From Streptomyces hygroscopicus (GTDB lineage: Bacteria > Actinomycetota > Actinomycetes > Streptomycetales > Streptomycetaceae): a stretch of 64,000 bases of DNA. Below are positions 26,216 to 33,452 of the stretch, piece by piece; the first letter of the stretch is position 1; every line of letters begins with the position of its first letter. The stretch is taken from assembly GCF_026168105.1 (NCBI RefSeq), contig NZ_LBMW01000021.1:82146-146145 (forward strand), read 5' to 3'. The notes under the pieces were generated by a model. The model was not told the DNA's origin and searched no databases. It saw only the letters and a program-made list of their open reading frames with translations. A program made the position numbers and the translations under genes.

Positions 26216-26362
26216 TCAGCAGTAGGCATTGTTGCCATAGCCGCCGCCACACTCTTCATTGCTCACCGTGTAGTCGACCTGGCCGCCGAGATCGGGAATG
26301 TCGACGTCTCGGTCATCATCCAGGATCTGCTCTGCATTCGCCGTAGCCGTCGTGCAGTTCAT
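26216..26362 (-). CDS. RiPP-like precursor peptide 1 (48 residues, ends Tyr-Cys)
   Basis: Begins MNCTTATANAEQIL, has an acidic middle (DDDRDVDIPD), then DYTVSNEE and a Gly/Asn-rich C terminus CGGGYGNNAYC before TGA. Size, an acidic leader and a Gly/Cys/Tyr-rich tail are typical of ribosomal peptide precursors. A clear ribosome site (GGTGGAG) stands 6 nt before the ATG. The copy at 32644-32790 aligns over all 48 residues without gaps, with the N terminus, DRDV, DYTV, NE and final YC conserved and the core variable, which is the pattern of leader versus core. It heads the minus-strand series of prenyl enzyme, DUF2332, P450 and ABC genes. The leader cleavage site is unknown. Confidence 0.8.
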   Translation of the reverse strand: MNCTTATANAEQILDDDRDVDIPDLGGQVDYTVSNEECGGGYGNNAYC

Positions 26363-26388
26363 ATCAGCTCCACCTTTCGAGGGAGCCC

Positions 26389-26406
26389 CCGACAGTCTCC
26401 TGCCGG
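26389..26406 (-). promoter_or_regulatory. Conserved 5'UTR hairpin of precursor 1
   Basis: On the minus strand CCGGCAG-GAGA-CTGTCGG folds into a 7-bp stem (one G-U pair) closed by a GNRA-type tetraloop. The same hairpin occurs at the same distance in precursor 2 with a base change that keeps pairing (C-G to U-G). It lies between promoter and ribosome site. Confidence 0.6.
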
Positions 26407-26427
26407 AGGCGTCGTTTGACGATGTTG

Positions 26428-26457
26428 ACGGTAGAGCGGCCGTCATTTGAGCGTCAA
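26428..26457 (-). promoter_or_regulatory. Promoter of precursor 1
   Basis: TTGACG, 18-nt spacer, TACCGT on the minus strand, about 65 nt before the start codon. The same layout (TTGACC-18-TAACCT) is conserved at precursor 2, and the spacer ends share GGCCGCTC. A housekeeping (HrdB-like) promoter is the simplest reading. Confidence 0.6.
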
Positions 26458-26561
26458 AGCTCAAATAGATTCGAGTTCACTCTGAACTACTTAATCGACG
26501 TATGCGTTGACTGTGCGGCCTCGACGCCGGTGAATGGTCCGCTCGGGGTTCCGGCTGAAGT

Positions 26562-26672
26562 CCCGAACGCACTGCGGTCTGCGCGGACTCCGCCTACGCC
26601 GGCCAGCTCGTGGACTGGGCGGAGGACCTGCTGGGCGTCACCGTCCCCACGGTGAAACGGGGCCTGGGCTGA
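26562..26672 (+). pseudogene. IS5-family transposase fragment
   Basis: The frame ending at TGA 26670-26672 reads RTAVCADSAYAGQLVDWAED then LLGVTVPTVKRG, the third-block region of IS5-type DDE transposases (ADSAYAG). Only about 35 codons remain, next to the precursor promoter, marking a breakpoint of an insertion. Confidence 0.6.
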
Positions 26673-26819
26673 ATCATGCACACTTGCCGCCCGGCCTGCG
26701 GCGACGGACGGCTCCCGCAGCACAGTCAGGCCCTGATCACCTGGGCCGCGATCCCTCTGATGACCCGACGCCTGACCCAGCCGACCTGCCAGGCCCTCCA
26801 GACCGACCCGGAGGGCGGC

Positions 26820-27240
26820 GAGGATGCGCGTTCCCGTCATAGCCCGACGTGTGCACGCCTTCCACCGCGACAGTGGCGTTCATGCCCCACCCCCGTCATG
26901 CCGACGCGCAACCCGGCGTGCACTCCGGAAGGGGCGTCCTCGATGGCCAGGCAGTCTCTCGGCTCGACACCCAACCGCACGGCGCCTGCAGATACGGGAC
27001 GGGAGAGGGCTTGCTTTCCTCGACCGCGACCGCGACCGCATCCACGATCACGTCGGGCACAGGCAGGCCCGCCCGTAGGAAACGGCCGCGCACCTGGTGC
27101 TGGTAGTTCGAGGTCACCAGCGCCCACGCCCCGGAGGCAGGCCGCGCAGCAACTCGGACGCGCCGTCAAAGGCCCCATAGACGCCGGAACGGACGTCCTC
27201 GTCCTCCAGTTCGTGCAGCAGGGCCATCTTTAATGGATCA
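26820..27240 (-). pseudogene. Frameshifted HAD-superfamily sugar-phosphatase pseudogene
   Basis: Pieces of one HAD-IA hydrolase occur in order in different minus-strand frames: LLHELEDEDVRSGVYGAFDG and ASELLRGLPP (27230-27120), LVTSNYQHQVRGRFLRAGLP VPDVIVDA (27120-27040), then LGVEPRDCLAIEDAPSGVHA GLRVG (26990-26900). The SN block, KPSP and IEDAPSG are HAD motifs II, III and IV. The N-terminal nucleophile DxD part is missing. At least two frameshifts are present. Confidence 0.65.
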
Positions 27241-27943
27241 AGGCGGCCCGCGTGCGGCGGGCCGCGCGCGCTGGCGGCCAGGGGCCCCCGCCGCTCCATG
27301 TCTCCGCCACCGCTCCGGCGGCCCCCACCCGCTCAGCGCGCAGCACCGCCAAAGCGGGCAGCCAGACCAGGAAGCAACCCGACCAGTCCGAGCACCAGGA
27401 CCAGGCCGACACCCGCCGAAGCACGACCACGCCATCTACTGAGATTCCACGCGTAATGTCGCAGACGGCGTCCGCTTGAACTGCGACGATCGTCGGCCAT
27501 GACGCGACATCACGCAAAGATCATCAGTAACCGCCCACCGTTCCAAGCCGCATAGCCCACAGAGCCGCAGTCGCAGCCCAGTTGACATGCCAGGTCGGCA
27601 GCGCCCAGGCCGGATCGAGGTGCGGCCCGGGACGCAGGAAGTAGCGTCGCTGAGGCCGGTACGGGGTTGCTGGAAACACACGTGACGGGTGCTCGATCGG
27701 CGCACCCGCCGTCTTGGCTGACTTTCGGTGGCTCAGGTCAGGACCCCTCTCAATTCGCAAGGTGGAGCCGGGGTTGGATCAGCACCCGCATCCGAGCACG
27801 CCAACTGCCCCCGTACCATCGGCACCGGGGTCCTGAGCAGGGCTTCCGCGACCGGACCAACCGGAATGCTGTCCAGGCTGAGGGGTGGTCCGGTCTTTGG
27901 CTGTTGGCCTTGGTCTTGCGAGCGGCGTTGGTGAACCGGCGCC
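27241..27943. other. Gap with no firm gene
   Basis: Several short frames occur on both strands, none with a domain or convincing ribosome site. One minus-strand frame (27230-27517) contains a hydrophobic stretch and could be a membrane-protein remnant. Overall the stretch looks like decayed DNA between the HAD ruin and the kinase gene. Confidence 0.35.
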
Positions 27944-28786
27944 TCAGAGGCAGCTCAGGGCCTTACCCACCTCGTAGATGGTTGGCCGATCCTCGGGAGC
28001 GTGGCTGAGCATCGCCTCGATCAGCTCGCCCAGCTCACCGGGCGCCTTCACGGGTCGGCGCCTGCCGTCGGCCACGGCCTCTCGCTGGACACGGCGCGGA
28101 GCGTCGTCCGGGTACTCGACAGCTCGCCAGCCGGTGGCCGAGATGAGCAGGGAAGCGCCGAGTGCGTAGATGTCGGCTTCCTGCGTCGGCTCGGCTTCCC
28201 CTGTGGCGAGGACGCTGCGCGCGATCTCGGGCGCCTCGTAGTGGACGAGGCAGCCGCGGAACGGGAAGTCGTACCCCTCGGGGACCTGTCCGCCTCGGGC
28301 TAGGGCGAGGTCGATGAGGTGTGTCCGTTCCGATCCGATGAGGAAGTGCGCGGGTTGTACGTCACCGTGTGCCCAGCCCTTGGCGTGGAGTTCGGCCAGA
28401 GCCTCTACGCAGCCCAGCGCCACCCTGGCGTGCGGTTCGAGGGGTGAGGCTTGCCTACGGCATGGCTCCCAGAGTTGGTACAGGTCCGGCCCCTCGTGCC
28501 ACGGCTGGAGGTTCCACGTCCCGCGTTCCCACTCGCCGTATGCGAAGTCATCGAAGCCGAGGCGATGCAGCACGGCTCCCTCGCGCGCGGGTGCGAGGGC
28601 GGTCCAAGGCTGGCCGGGCCAGTCGGCTGTGGCCTCGATCGGGTAGCCGAGTTTCACGGCGTAGTGGCCCCGATGGCTTTCGACCTCCCAGACCATGGAA
28701 CCCCGGCGGTCCAGGACCAGGCGCTGAGCCTTGGGCATCAGCGCGTCGAGCACCACGATCGGCAGGTCAGGGGGTGAACCGGACAA
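27944..28786 (-). CDS. Atypical Ser/Thr protein kinase-like protein
   Basis: A 280-residue single-domain kinase fold. Lys in HYAVKLGY is the ATP lysine, HGDVQPAHFLI replaces the catalytic HRDLKPxN loop (Asp kept, Asn replaced by His), and DLA stands where DFG is expected; YEAPE is the APE motif and ADIYALGASL the F-helix block. No Gly-rich loop of normal form and no membrane segment. The TTG at 28786 was chosen because GGAGGAG stands 8 nt upstream; GTG 28822 is an alternative. The altered loop makes catalysis uncertain. Part of a minus-strand set downstream of an XRE-TPR regulator. Confidence 0.7.
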   Translation of the reverse strand: MSGSPPDLPIVVLDALMPKAQRLVLDRRGSMVWEVESHRGHYAVKLGYPIEATADWPGQPWTALAPAREGAVLHRLGFDDFAYGEWERGTWNLQPWHEGPDLYQLWEPCRRQASPLEPHARVALGCVEALAELHAKGWAHGDVQPAHFLIGSERTHLIDLALARGGQVPEGYDFPFRGCLVHYEAPEIARSVLATGEAEPTQEADIYALGASLLISATGWRAVEYPDDAPRRVQREAVADGRRRPVKAPGELGELIEAMLSHAPEDRPTIYEVGKALSCL

Positions 28787-28856
28787 TGTCTCTTCTCCTC
28801 CCGGGCGAACACGGCCGACCACGAGTCGAGGCCGGCCGCGTCGCTGCTGTCGTGTG

Positions 28857-29300
28857 CTACGCCTGACCGTACGGTCGGCCGCAGTCCGAGTCGCACTGCG
28901 CGAGGTTCGTGCCGTCCACGGTCCACAGGTCGTCGAAGACCATGAACCCGGCTGCCTTCATGGCGTGCGCAGAGGCGGCGACCTTCTCGGGGTCACGGGC
29001 CCCTCCGCCCGGCATCGGGTTGTGGTGCAGGAAGCGGCCCGCGTACCGCTCGCACAGCGCGGCGTACTCCTTCGTGTGCAGGATGAGCGCGTGTAGGCCG
29101 AAGTCCACGTCGTCCGACGGGACCATGGGGACGGTGGCGGTGGCTGCGGTGACCACGAAGGCCACCGCCTGGTCCGCGATCCGCTCGGCACGCTCGGGCG
29201 ACTGCCCGTTGTGGACGATCAGGAAGCGGGTGAGGCTTTCGAACAGCTCCTCATCAGCTACCGCGCGACCGGTCCTCTGATCGTTCGCTGTTGCCGTCAT
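28857..29300 (-). CDS. Unknown small protein, glycine-rich-domain-protein-like
   Basis: A 147-residue soluble protein. The centre, DVDFGLHALILHTKEYAALC and ERYAGRFLHHNPMP, resembles the helical core seen in GRDP/DUF1399-type proteins (LHTxEY, C.R..G.FLHH). It ends with two Cys (QCDSDCG). The start at 29300 was chosen from the conserved region. It belongs to a set of small genes seen next to XRE-TPR regulators in streptomycetes; the biochemical role is unknown. Confidence 0.6.
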   Translation of the reverse strand: MTATANDQRTGRAVADEELFESLTRFLIVHNGQSPERAERIADQAVAFVVTAATATVPMVPSDDVDFGLHALILHTKEYAALCERYAGRFLHHNPMPGGGARDPEKVAASAHAMKAAGFMVFDDLWTVDGTNLAQCDSDCGRPYGQA

Positions 29301-29446
29301 GCGAATGCTCCTCGTATGTGGCGGTGCATGGCACTTACCGGCCGCATCGGTCGCCGAGCATGGGCGACCAGGACGCGGGCTTGGATGGCCGGCCCCGAAC
29401 GGGGACGGGGGAGCCGGGGAACTGGCACCCGTTCGGGGCGGCCGGT

Positions 29447-29545
29447 CTACTGGCCGATGGCGAGAGCCGTGCCGATCACCAGGCCGCACGACCCGCTGAT
29501 CATGATGATGAACAGGACTCCCGCATGCCGGCCGTTGGCGCGCAT
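29447..29545 (-). CDS. Tiny single-pass membrane protein
   Basis: A 32-residue peptide: basic start (MRANGRHAG) then one hydrophobic helix LFIIMISGSCGLVIGTALAI. Its ATG overlaps the stop of the upstream small gene (TGATG), a translational coupling that supports it as a real gene. Function unknown. Confidence 0.5.
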   Translation of the reverse strand: MRANGRHAGVLFIIMISGSCGLVIGTALAIGQ

Positions 29546-29775
29546 CACAGCCCGTTCCGGCTGTTGCCGTTCCGGATGGCCAGGCGTGCGCTCAGTTCCT
29601 CCCGCGCACGCGACGCCACGACCTTGTCCGGCATGGCATCCCACTCTTTGCCGCCACCGACGGGCCTTATCTGCACACGGCCGCCGACCTCCCCCATGAC
29701 GACGCCGATACGTCCACTGGCGCTGTCTTTCGCCAGTTCACCGATGCCTGGTCTGGTCTGCTGGTTGCTCGCCAT
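29545..29775 (-). CDS. Small conserved-looking protein
   Basis: A 76-residue soluble protein with a beta-rich core (GRIGVVMGEVGGRVQIRPVG; EWDAMPDKVV) that looks like a small SH3-like barrel. It is divergent from the XRE-TPR regulator and coupled by overlap to the tiny membrane protein gene. No family name can be given with confidence. Confidence 0.6.
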   Translation of the reverse strand: MASNQQTRPGIGELAKDSASGRIGVVMGEVGGRVQIRPVGGGKEWDAMPDKVVASRAREELSARLAIRNGNSRNGL

Positions 29776-29899
29776 GCACAGGAGCATCGCGATTCGGGGG
29801 CGGCCGCCAAAAGGTCAGGCTGATTACCCAACTTGGGTAACATCGCTGGAAGTAGAGACCCAGCGACGTTGCGTAGCCCTCGCAGTGGGGAGCCACCCA

Positions 29900-31243
29900 A
29901 TGCCCGACCCCGACCGGCCGCAGGAACTGCCTGCCAGGCTGCTCACCGATCCCGAGATGATTAACGCGTGTCGGGTGCGGGACTTCGCCAGGGTCTTCCG
30001 GCTGGTGAAGACCAAGGCGGGCATCTATCCCTCGATGATTGCCAGGCGCTGCGACCTGACCCCAAGCCGTGTCGGCGAAGTGATCGCAGGACGACGCCAG
30101 TTGCAGCACATGGACGTAATCGAGCGCATCGCGGACGGCTTGCGCATCCCAGGACACATGCTCGGGCTTGCCCGCCGAGGGTGGGAGACGCCGCAGGCTC
30201 TCGTCGTCACCGAGCGGGAGGCAGCCCAGGTAGTACCGGAGCGCGAGCAGCAGACGCCCGCGTCTCTGCCAGGTCCCGATATGGACAGCATCTTGGCTCT
30301 GGCCACGCGAACGAGCATGAGCGCAGCCACACTTGTAGCTTTCCGTTCCTCCATCGAGGACTACTGGCGACGGGACGACCAGCACGGCGGCGAGGCTCTG
30401 CGGCCGGCCATCGTCGGCCAGCTCCGGTATGTCGTCGGGCTCCTGAAGGAGAACCGACCGCCGTCCATCCAGAACGGCCTGTACGGCATCGCAGCCGAGC
30501 TGGCTCGGCTCACCGGCTGGACCTACTTCGACGCCCGCCAGTACAACCAGGCCCGCGCGTACTTCACCGAGGCCCTGCAACTGGCCAAAGAGATCGACGA
30601 CCGGCAGTGCATGGCCAACGTCCTTGCCTGCATGAGCTTGCAAGCCACCTACCAGGACAAGCCTGCGGACTCTCTGGCACTCGTGACCGCTGCCCAGGAC
30701 CAGGCCCGCTCGGCACTCAGCACCACCCCGCGCGTCCTGTCAATGCTGTCCATGCGGGAAGCCTTCGCCCACGCGACCCTCGGCAACCGGGACGCCACTC
30801 ACCGCGCGATCGGGGAAGCGCACCGCCATTTCGAGCAGATCCAGGCGAGCGACCCGGACCCGTCATGGGTGACCTACTTCGATGAGCCGAAGCTCATCGT
30901 GGACACGGGCATCGCCCATGGCCGACTGGGCGAAGCAGCGGCTGCCGAACCTTTGATCGCGGATGCTCTGCGGCGGGAGGACCGGACCAACCAGCGAGGC
31001 CGCGCGTTCCACTCGTTCTGGCTGGCACGGACGCAGCTGGACCAAGGCAAGCTTGATCAGGCGTGCCACACCGCTACGCAAGCTCTGGAGCCCGCGGCGG
31101 CGGTGGCCTCCGAGCGGGTATCGGGTCATCTCCGAGAGTTCTACGACCAGTTGGCCCCGTACAGACAGGAGCCCGTAGCGCTGGCGTTCGAGGCGCGGCT
31201 ACGGGAGCTCCTCCCACCAGTCAGCGGATCGCTTCGTCCATGA
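29900..31243 (+). CDS. XRE-family regulator with TPR-like C terminus
   Basis: A 447-residue protein. Residues about 25-85 contain an XRE-type helix-turn-helix (MIARRCDLTPSRVGEVIAGRR; IERIADGLRIPGHMLGL). Residues 150-440 are helical repeats of TPR type (YFDARQYNQARAYFTEALQL; LDQGKLDQACHTATQAL). This architecture is widespread in Streptomyces regulators thought to sense peptides or to act in developmental control. ATG at 29900 chosen from GTGGGGAG upstream and the HTH position; the longer open frame to 29291 is not supported. Its 3' end overlaps the convergent Nudix gene by 23 bp. Confidence 0.85.
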   Translation: MPDPDRPQELPARLLTDPEMINACRVRDFARVFRLVKTKAGIYPSMIARRCDLTPSRVGEVIAGRRQLQHMDVIERIADGLRIPGHMLGLARRGWETPQALVVTEREAAQVVPEREQQTPASLPGPDMDSILALATRTSMSAATLVAFRSSIEDYWRRDDQHGGEALRPAIVGQLRYVVGLLKENRPPSIQNGLYGIAAELARLTGWTYFDARQYNQARAYFTEALQLAKEIDDRQCMANVLACMSLQATYQDKPADSLALVTAAQDQARSALSTTPRVLSMLSMREAFAHATLGNRDATHRAIGEAHRHFEQIQASDPDPSWVTYFDEPKLIVDTGIAHGRLGEAAAAEPLIADALRREDRTNQRGRAFHSFWLARTQLDQGKLDQACHTATQALEPAAAVASERVSGHLREFYDQLAPYRQEPVALAFEARLRELLPPVSGSLRP

Positions 31244-31754
31244 GCAGGTACAGCAGACCGACGAGCGATCCACTGCTCACGATCTCCCGACGGTCGATCA
31301 TTCCCCGCACCTCCGAGAGGGGAATCCACTCGATGCGGTCGGACTCGTTCTTCTCCGTGGGTGGCCCGGCGTAGGTGGCGCCGTCCATGCGGAAGACGTG
31401 GTGCTGTGAGTCAGTGATCCCGTTGGCCGGCTCGGCGTAGATCAGTGGCTTGATGGGGCCAGGGCGCCAGCCCGTCTCCTCCAGGACTTCGCGGGCGGCC
31501 GCCTCCTCAGGGGTCTCGCCCTCCTCGACCAGGCCCATGGGCAGCTCCCAGGCCCACGAGTCCGTGATGAAGCGGTGCCGCCACATCATGAGGACCTCTT
31601 GGCGGTCATTGACCACGGCGGCCACGGCCAGGTGCCGAAGGCGGACGACGTGGTACTCCCACCTGCGCCCGTCAGGCTGCTGAACGTCGACCAGACACAG
31701 ATTCACCCACTTATTGGTGTAGATCTGCCGCTCGCCATGGGTCTTCCACTGCAT
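31221..31754 (-). CDS. Nudix hydrolase
   Basis: A 177-residue protein with a full Nudix box, GLVEEGETPEEAAAREVLEE TGW (the G-x5-E-x7-RE-x2-EE-x-G pattern), flanked by RHLAVAAVVNDRQEVLMMWR and an ADP-ribose-pyrophosphatase-like C-terminal part (IPLSEVRGMIDRREIVSSGS). It hydrolyses a nucleoside diphosphate linked to another group; the substrate cannot be told. ATG 31754 has GAGAGGGG upstream. Such genes commonly neighbour XRE-TPR regulators in streptomycetes. Confidence 0.9.
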   Translation of the reverse strand: MQWKTHGERQIYTNKWVNLCLVDVQQPDGRRWEYHVVRLRHLAVAAVVNDRQEVLMMWRHRFITDSWAWELPMGLVEEGETPEEAAAREVLEETGWRPGPIKPLIYAEPANGITDSQHHVFRMDGATYAGPPTEKNESDRIEWIPLSEVRGMIDRREIVSSGSLVGLLYLLMDEAIR

Positions 31755-31959
31755 GAACGCCGCCCCTCTCACGCGATGCACCCAGCATCTCAGACCAAGC
31801 CGGAGCCGGTTATTAGATTAGCGTCAAGGTGACGAAATGTTCGGCGTGTCGTGCTGCACCACTTGCGACGCGTTGCGGCACGGCGTCCTTCTCTCGGCTG
31901 ACATTGCGCATCCGGCCAGAGGTTTCGGTTGGGCCGGGCGGCCGAACGGGACGAGGACG

Positions 31960-32110
31960 CGGTGGCCACGTGGATCGAAGAGACGTGGCCGCGGGTGGAA
32001 AGACGGTGAGGGAACAGAACGCGTGGCTGTGCTTCGCGGACGAGTCGGGCAAGTGCTGCGACCGCCGAAGGCACGGACCTGGTCCCTGCGCGGTCACACG
32101 CCCGTGGCCA
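31960..32110 (+). pseudogene. IS630-family transposase fragment
   Basis: In shifting plus-strand frames: VATWIEETWPRVE, then REQNAWLCFADESG, then QVLRPPKARTWSLRGHTPV. These are consecutive blocks around the second catalytic Asp/Glu region of Streptomyces IS630 transposases. Two frameshifts within 150 bp. The frame runs directly into a tnpB remnant, so one element landed in the other. Confidence 0.65.
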
Positions 32111-32352
32111 CGGTCCGCGCCGCCGGCACTTCCCAGCGCTGCTCAGCCTGCGGCTTCACCACCCGGGGCAGCCGCGAGTCCCAGGCAATGTTCGTGTGCA
32201 AGAACGAAGGCTGCGGCTGGTCAGGCAACGCCGACCACAACGCCGCCCGCAACATCCTGCACCTGTACCGAATGGGTCACGGGCTCATCCCGGCTGCCGG
32301 GAGGGCAGTCGTCAGGCGTCCCCGAGGCGTCAAGCCCGCCACCGCAAGGTAG
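32111..32352 (+). pseudogene. tnpB C-terminal fragment (zinc ribbon)
   Basis: Reads QRCSACGFTTRGSRESQAMF then VCKNEGCGWSGNADHNAARN IL, the CxxC...CxxxxC zinc ribbon plus the third RuvC Asp (DHNAARNI) at the end of TnpB. Everything upstream of the ribbon is missing and replaced by an IS630 fragment. Confidence 0.75.
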
Positions 32353-32360
32353 GCAGGAAT

Positions 32361-32380
32361 CTCCCGGCCTCAGCCGGGAG
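32361..32380 (+). mobile_element. IS200/IS605 right-end hairpin
   Basis: CTCCCGGC-CTCA-GCCGGGAG, a perfect 8-bp stem 8 nt after the tnpB stop, followed by AGCACTTCAA. The position and form are those of the transposon right end, which in active elements also forms the scaffold of the TnpB guide RNA. No functional nuclease remains here. Confidence 0.65.
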
Positions 32381-32399
32381 AGCACTTCAAGCTCTGCCA

Positions 32400-32643
32400 C
32401 CACAAAGGTGCCCCTGGCTCTACTCTGGATGCGACCTGGACACTTGCATCCTCACAGGCCACGGGGCACCGTTTGCGGGCGGGACATCAGTCGCCGAAGC
32501 CGCTTTGAGTATCCATCCAGAGGTTGAAGCAGCCCAGCCTGCGCCATCGGAAAGCGAGTTCACGCCTTCGGACTTGGACGAGCCACGAGACGTGGTCGAC
32601 GACGTCGTACGAGGGCTGAGTCAGCGAAGCAACGCTCGCCGAT
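32400..32643. other. Gap downstream of precursor 2
   Basis: No gene supported. It lies after the IS right end and downstream of precursor 2 on the minus strand; no modification enzyme or clear terminator is visible, so precursor 2 appears orphaned. Confidence 0.4.
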
Positions 32644-32790
32644 TCAGCAGTACCAGAAGACCCCCGTGCCCTGACCGGCCGTTTCGTTGGTCACCGTGTA
32701 GTCCTCCTCGTCGGTGAAATCGAGCACTTCGACGTCCCGGTCACCCGCCAGGATCTGCTCCGCGATGGCTGTGGCAGAAGTGCAGTTCAT
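32644..32790 (-). CDS. RiPP-like precursor peptide 2 (48 residues, ends Trp-Tyr-Cys)
   Basis: Begins MNCTSATAIAEQILAGDRDV, continues with an acidic middle and DYTVTNE, and ends TAGQGTGVFWYC before TGA. It is exactly as long as precursor 1 and aligns without gaps; about 27 of 48 positions are identical, concentrated in the leader and in the final Tyr-Cys. GAGGAG stands 7 nt before the ATG. It is too short to stand out as an open frame but is supported by the shared upstream region. No tailoring gene is adjacent; it may be processed in trans by the enzymes at 19-26 kb. Confidence 0.75.
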   Translation of the reverse strand: MNCTSATAIAEQILAGDRDVEVLDFTDEEDYTVTNETAGQGTGVFWYC

Positions 32791-32816
32791 TTCGACTCCT
32801 CTTTTCGACAGGATCC

Positions 32817-32834
32817 CCGACAGTCTTCTACCGG
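32817..32834 (-). promoter_or_regulatory. Conserved 5'UTR hairpin of precursor 2
   Basis: CCGGTAG-AAGA-CTGTCGG on the minus strand; all seven pairs form as RNA (two G-U). It corresponds to the hairpin at 26389-26406 in position and sequence. Confidence 0.55.
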
Positions 32835-32854
32835 AGTGTCGTTTGACGGCCCTG

Positions 32855-32884
32855 AGGTTAGAGCGGCCCTCGCTCGAGGGTCAA
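32855..32884 (-). promoter_or_regulatory. Promoter of precursor 2
   Basis: TTGACC, 18-nt spacer, TAACCT on the minus strand, about 65 nt before the ATG, matching the promoter of precursor 1 in sequence and spacing. Confidence 0.6.
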
Positions 32885-33267
32885 CAATTCCCCCGAATTC
32901 GAGCTTCCGCTGAACTATTTGCTCCACGAATGCGTTGTGTGTGTTCGCTACGGGTGCGATGGTGTGAAACGGCCTTTTCGGAAGCCTGCCGAGGTCTTCC
33001 CAGCGAGCGATGCCGCAACCGTGCCGGGCCTATGCTGACCGTCTACCGAATCGGAATTCTGGAGGCTGAGTGGTGCGGGGTGCAACGCCCAGCTGAGCGG
33101 AGGTGCACCAGATCGAGTAGCCGCTCCGGCCTGCTGCCCGCGAGATTGCGATCGCGGAACCCGGTCAGTAACGAATGTATCGAACCCCGGATCGGTGAGC
33201 TCCAGCCCAAGGAGAAACTTCCAGTCGATGCGCGCCCGGGCAGTGGCCGTGGCCCGGCGGTCCGACA
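32885..33267. other. Gap upstream of precursor 2
   Basis: No gene supported. The part next to the promoter (about 32885-32970) is less GC-rich and still resembles the region upstream of precursor 1 (AATTCGAG and TGCGTTG tracts). The remainder has no recognisable content. Confidence 0.4.
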
Positions 33268-33452
33268 GGGGGCATTGCGTGATGAGGATTGGTCGGGGTT
33301 CGCCGGTCTCGCCGGTGACGTGCCGTCATGTCCGCTGTGCGGCAAGGAACCCCGCAGGGCAGAGCAGGCACGGTGCTGGTGATCACGTGGTTGTCGAGAC
33401 CCATGAGAACCGAGCGAGACCGTGCCTTGCCCGAACATCATCGCTCGAGCAC
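33268..33452 (+). mobile_element. Isolated left end of the ISAs1-type element
   Basis: About 180 bp nearly identical to the left end of the ISAs1 element at 36811 (GGGGCATTGCGTGATGAGGA at the terminus, then GTGACGTGCCGTCATGTCCG and onwards). No transposase follows: the fragment joins other coding debris, so it is a solo end or a deletion relic. Confidence 0.75.

Noticed and set aside
32111..32380. Active TnpB/guide RNA system
   Set aside because: Only the zinc ribbon and right-end hairpin remain; the RuvC core is missing.
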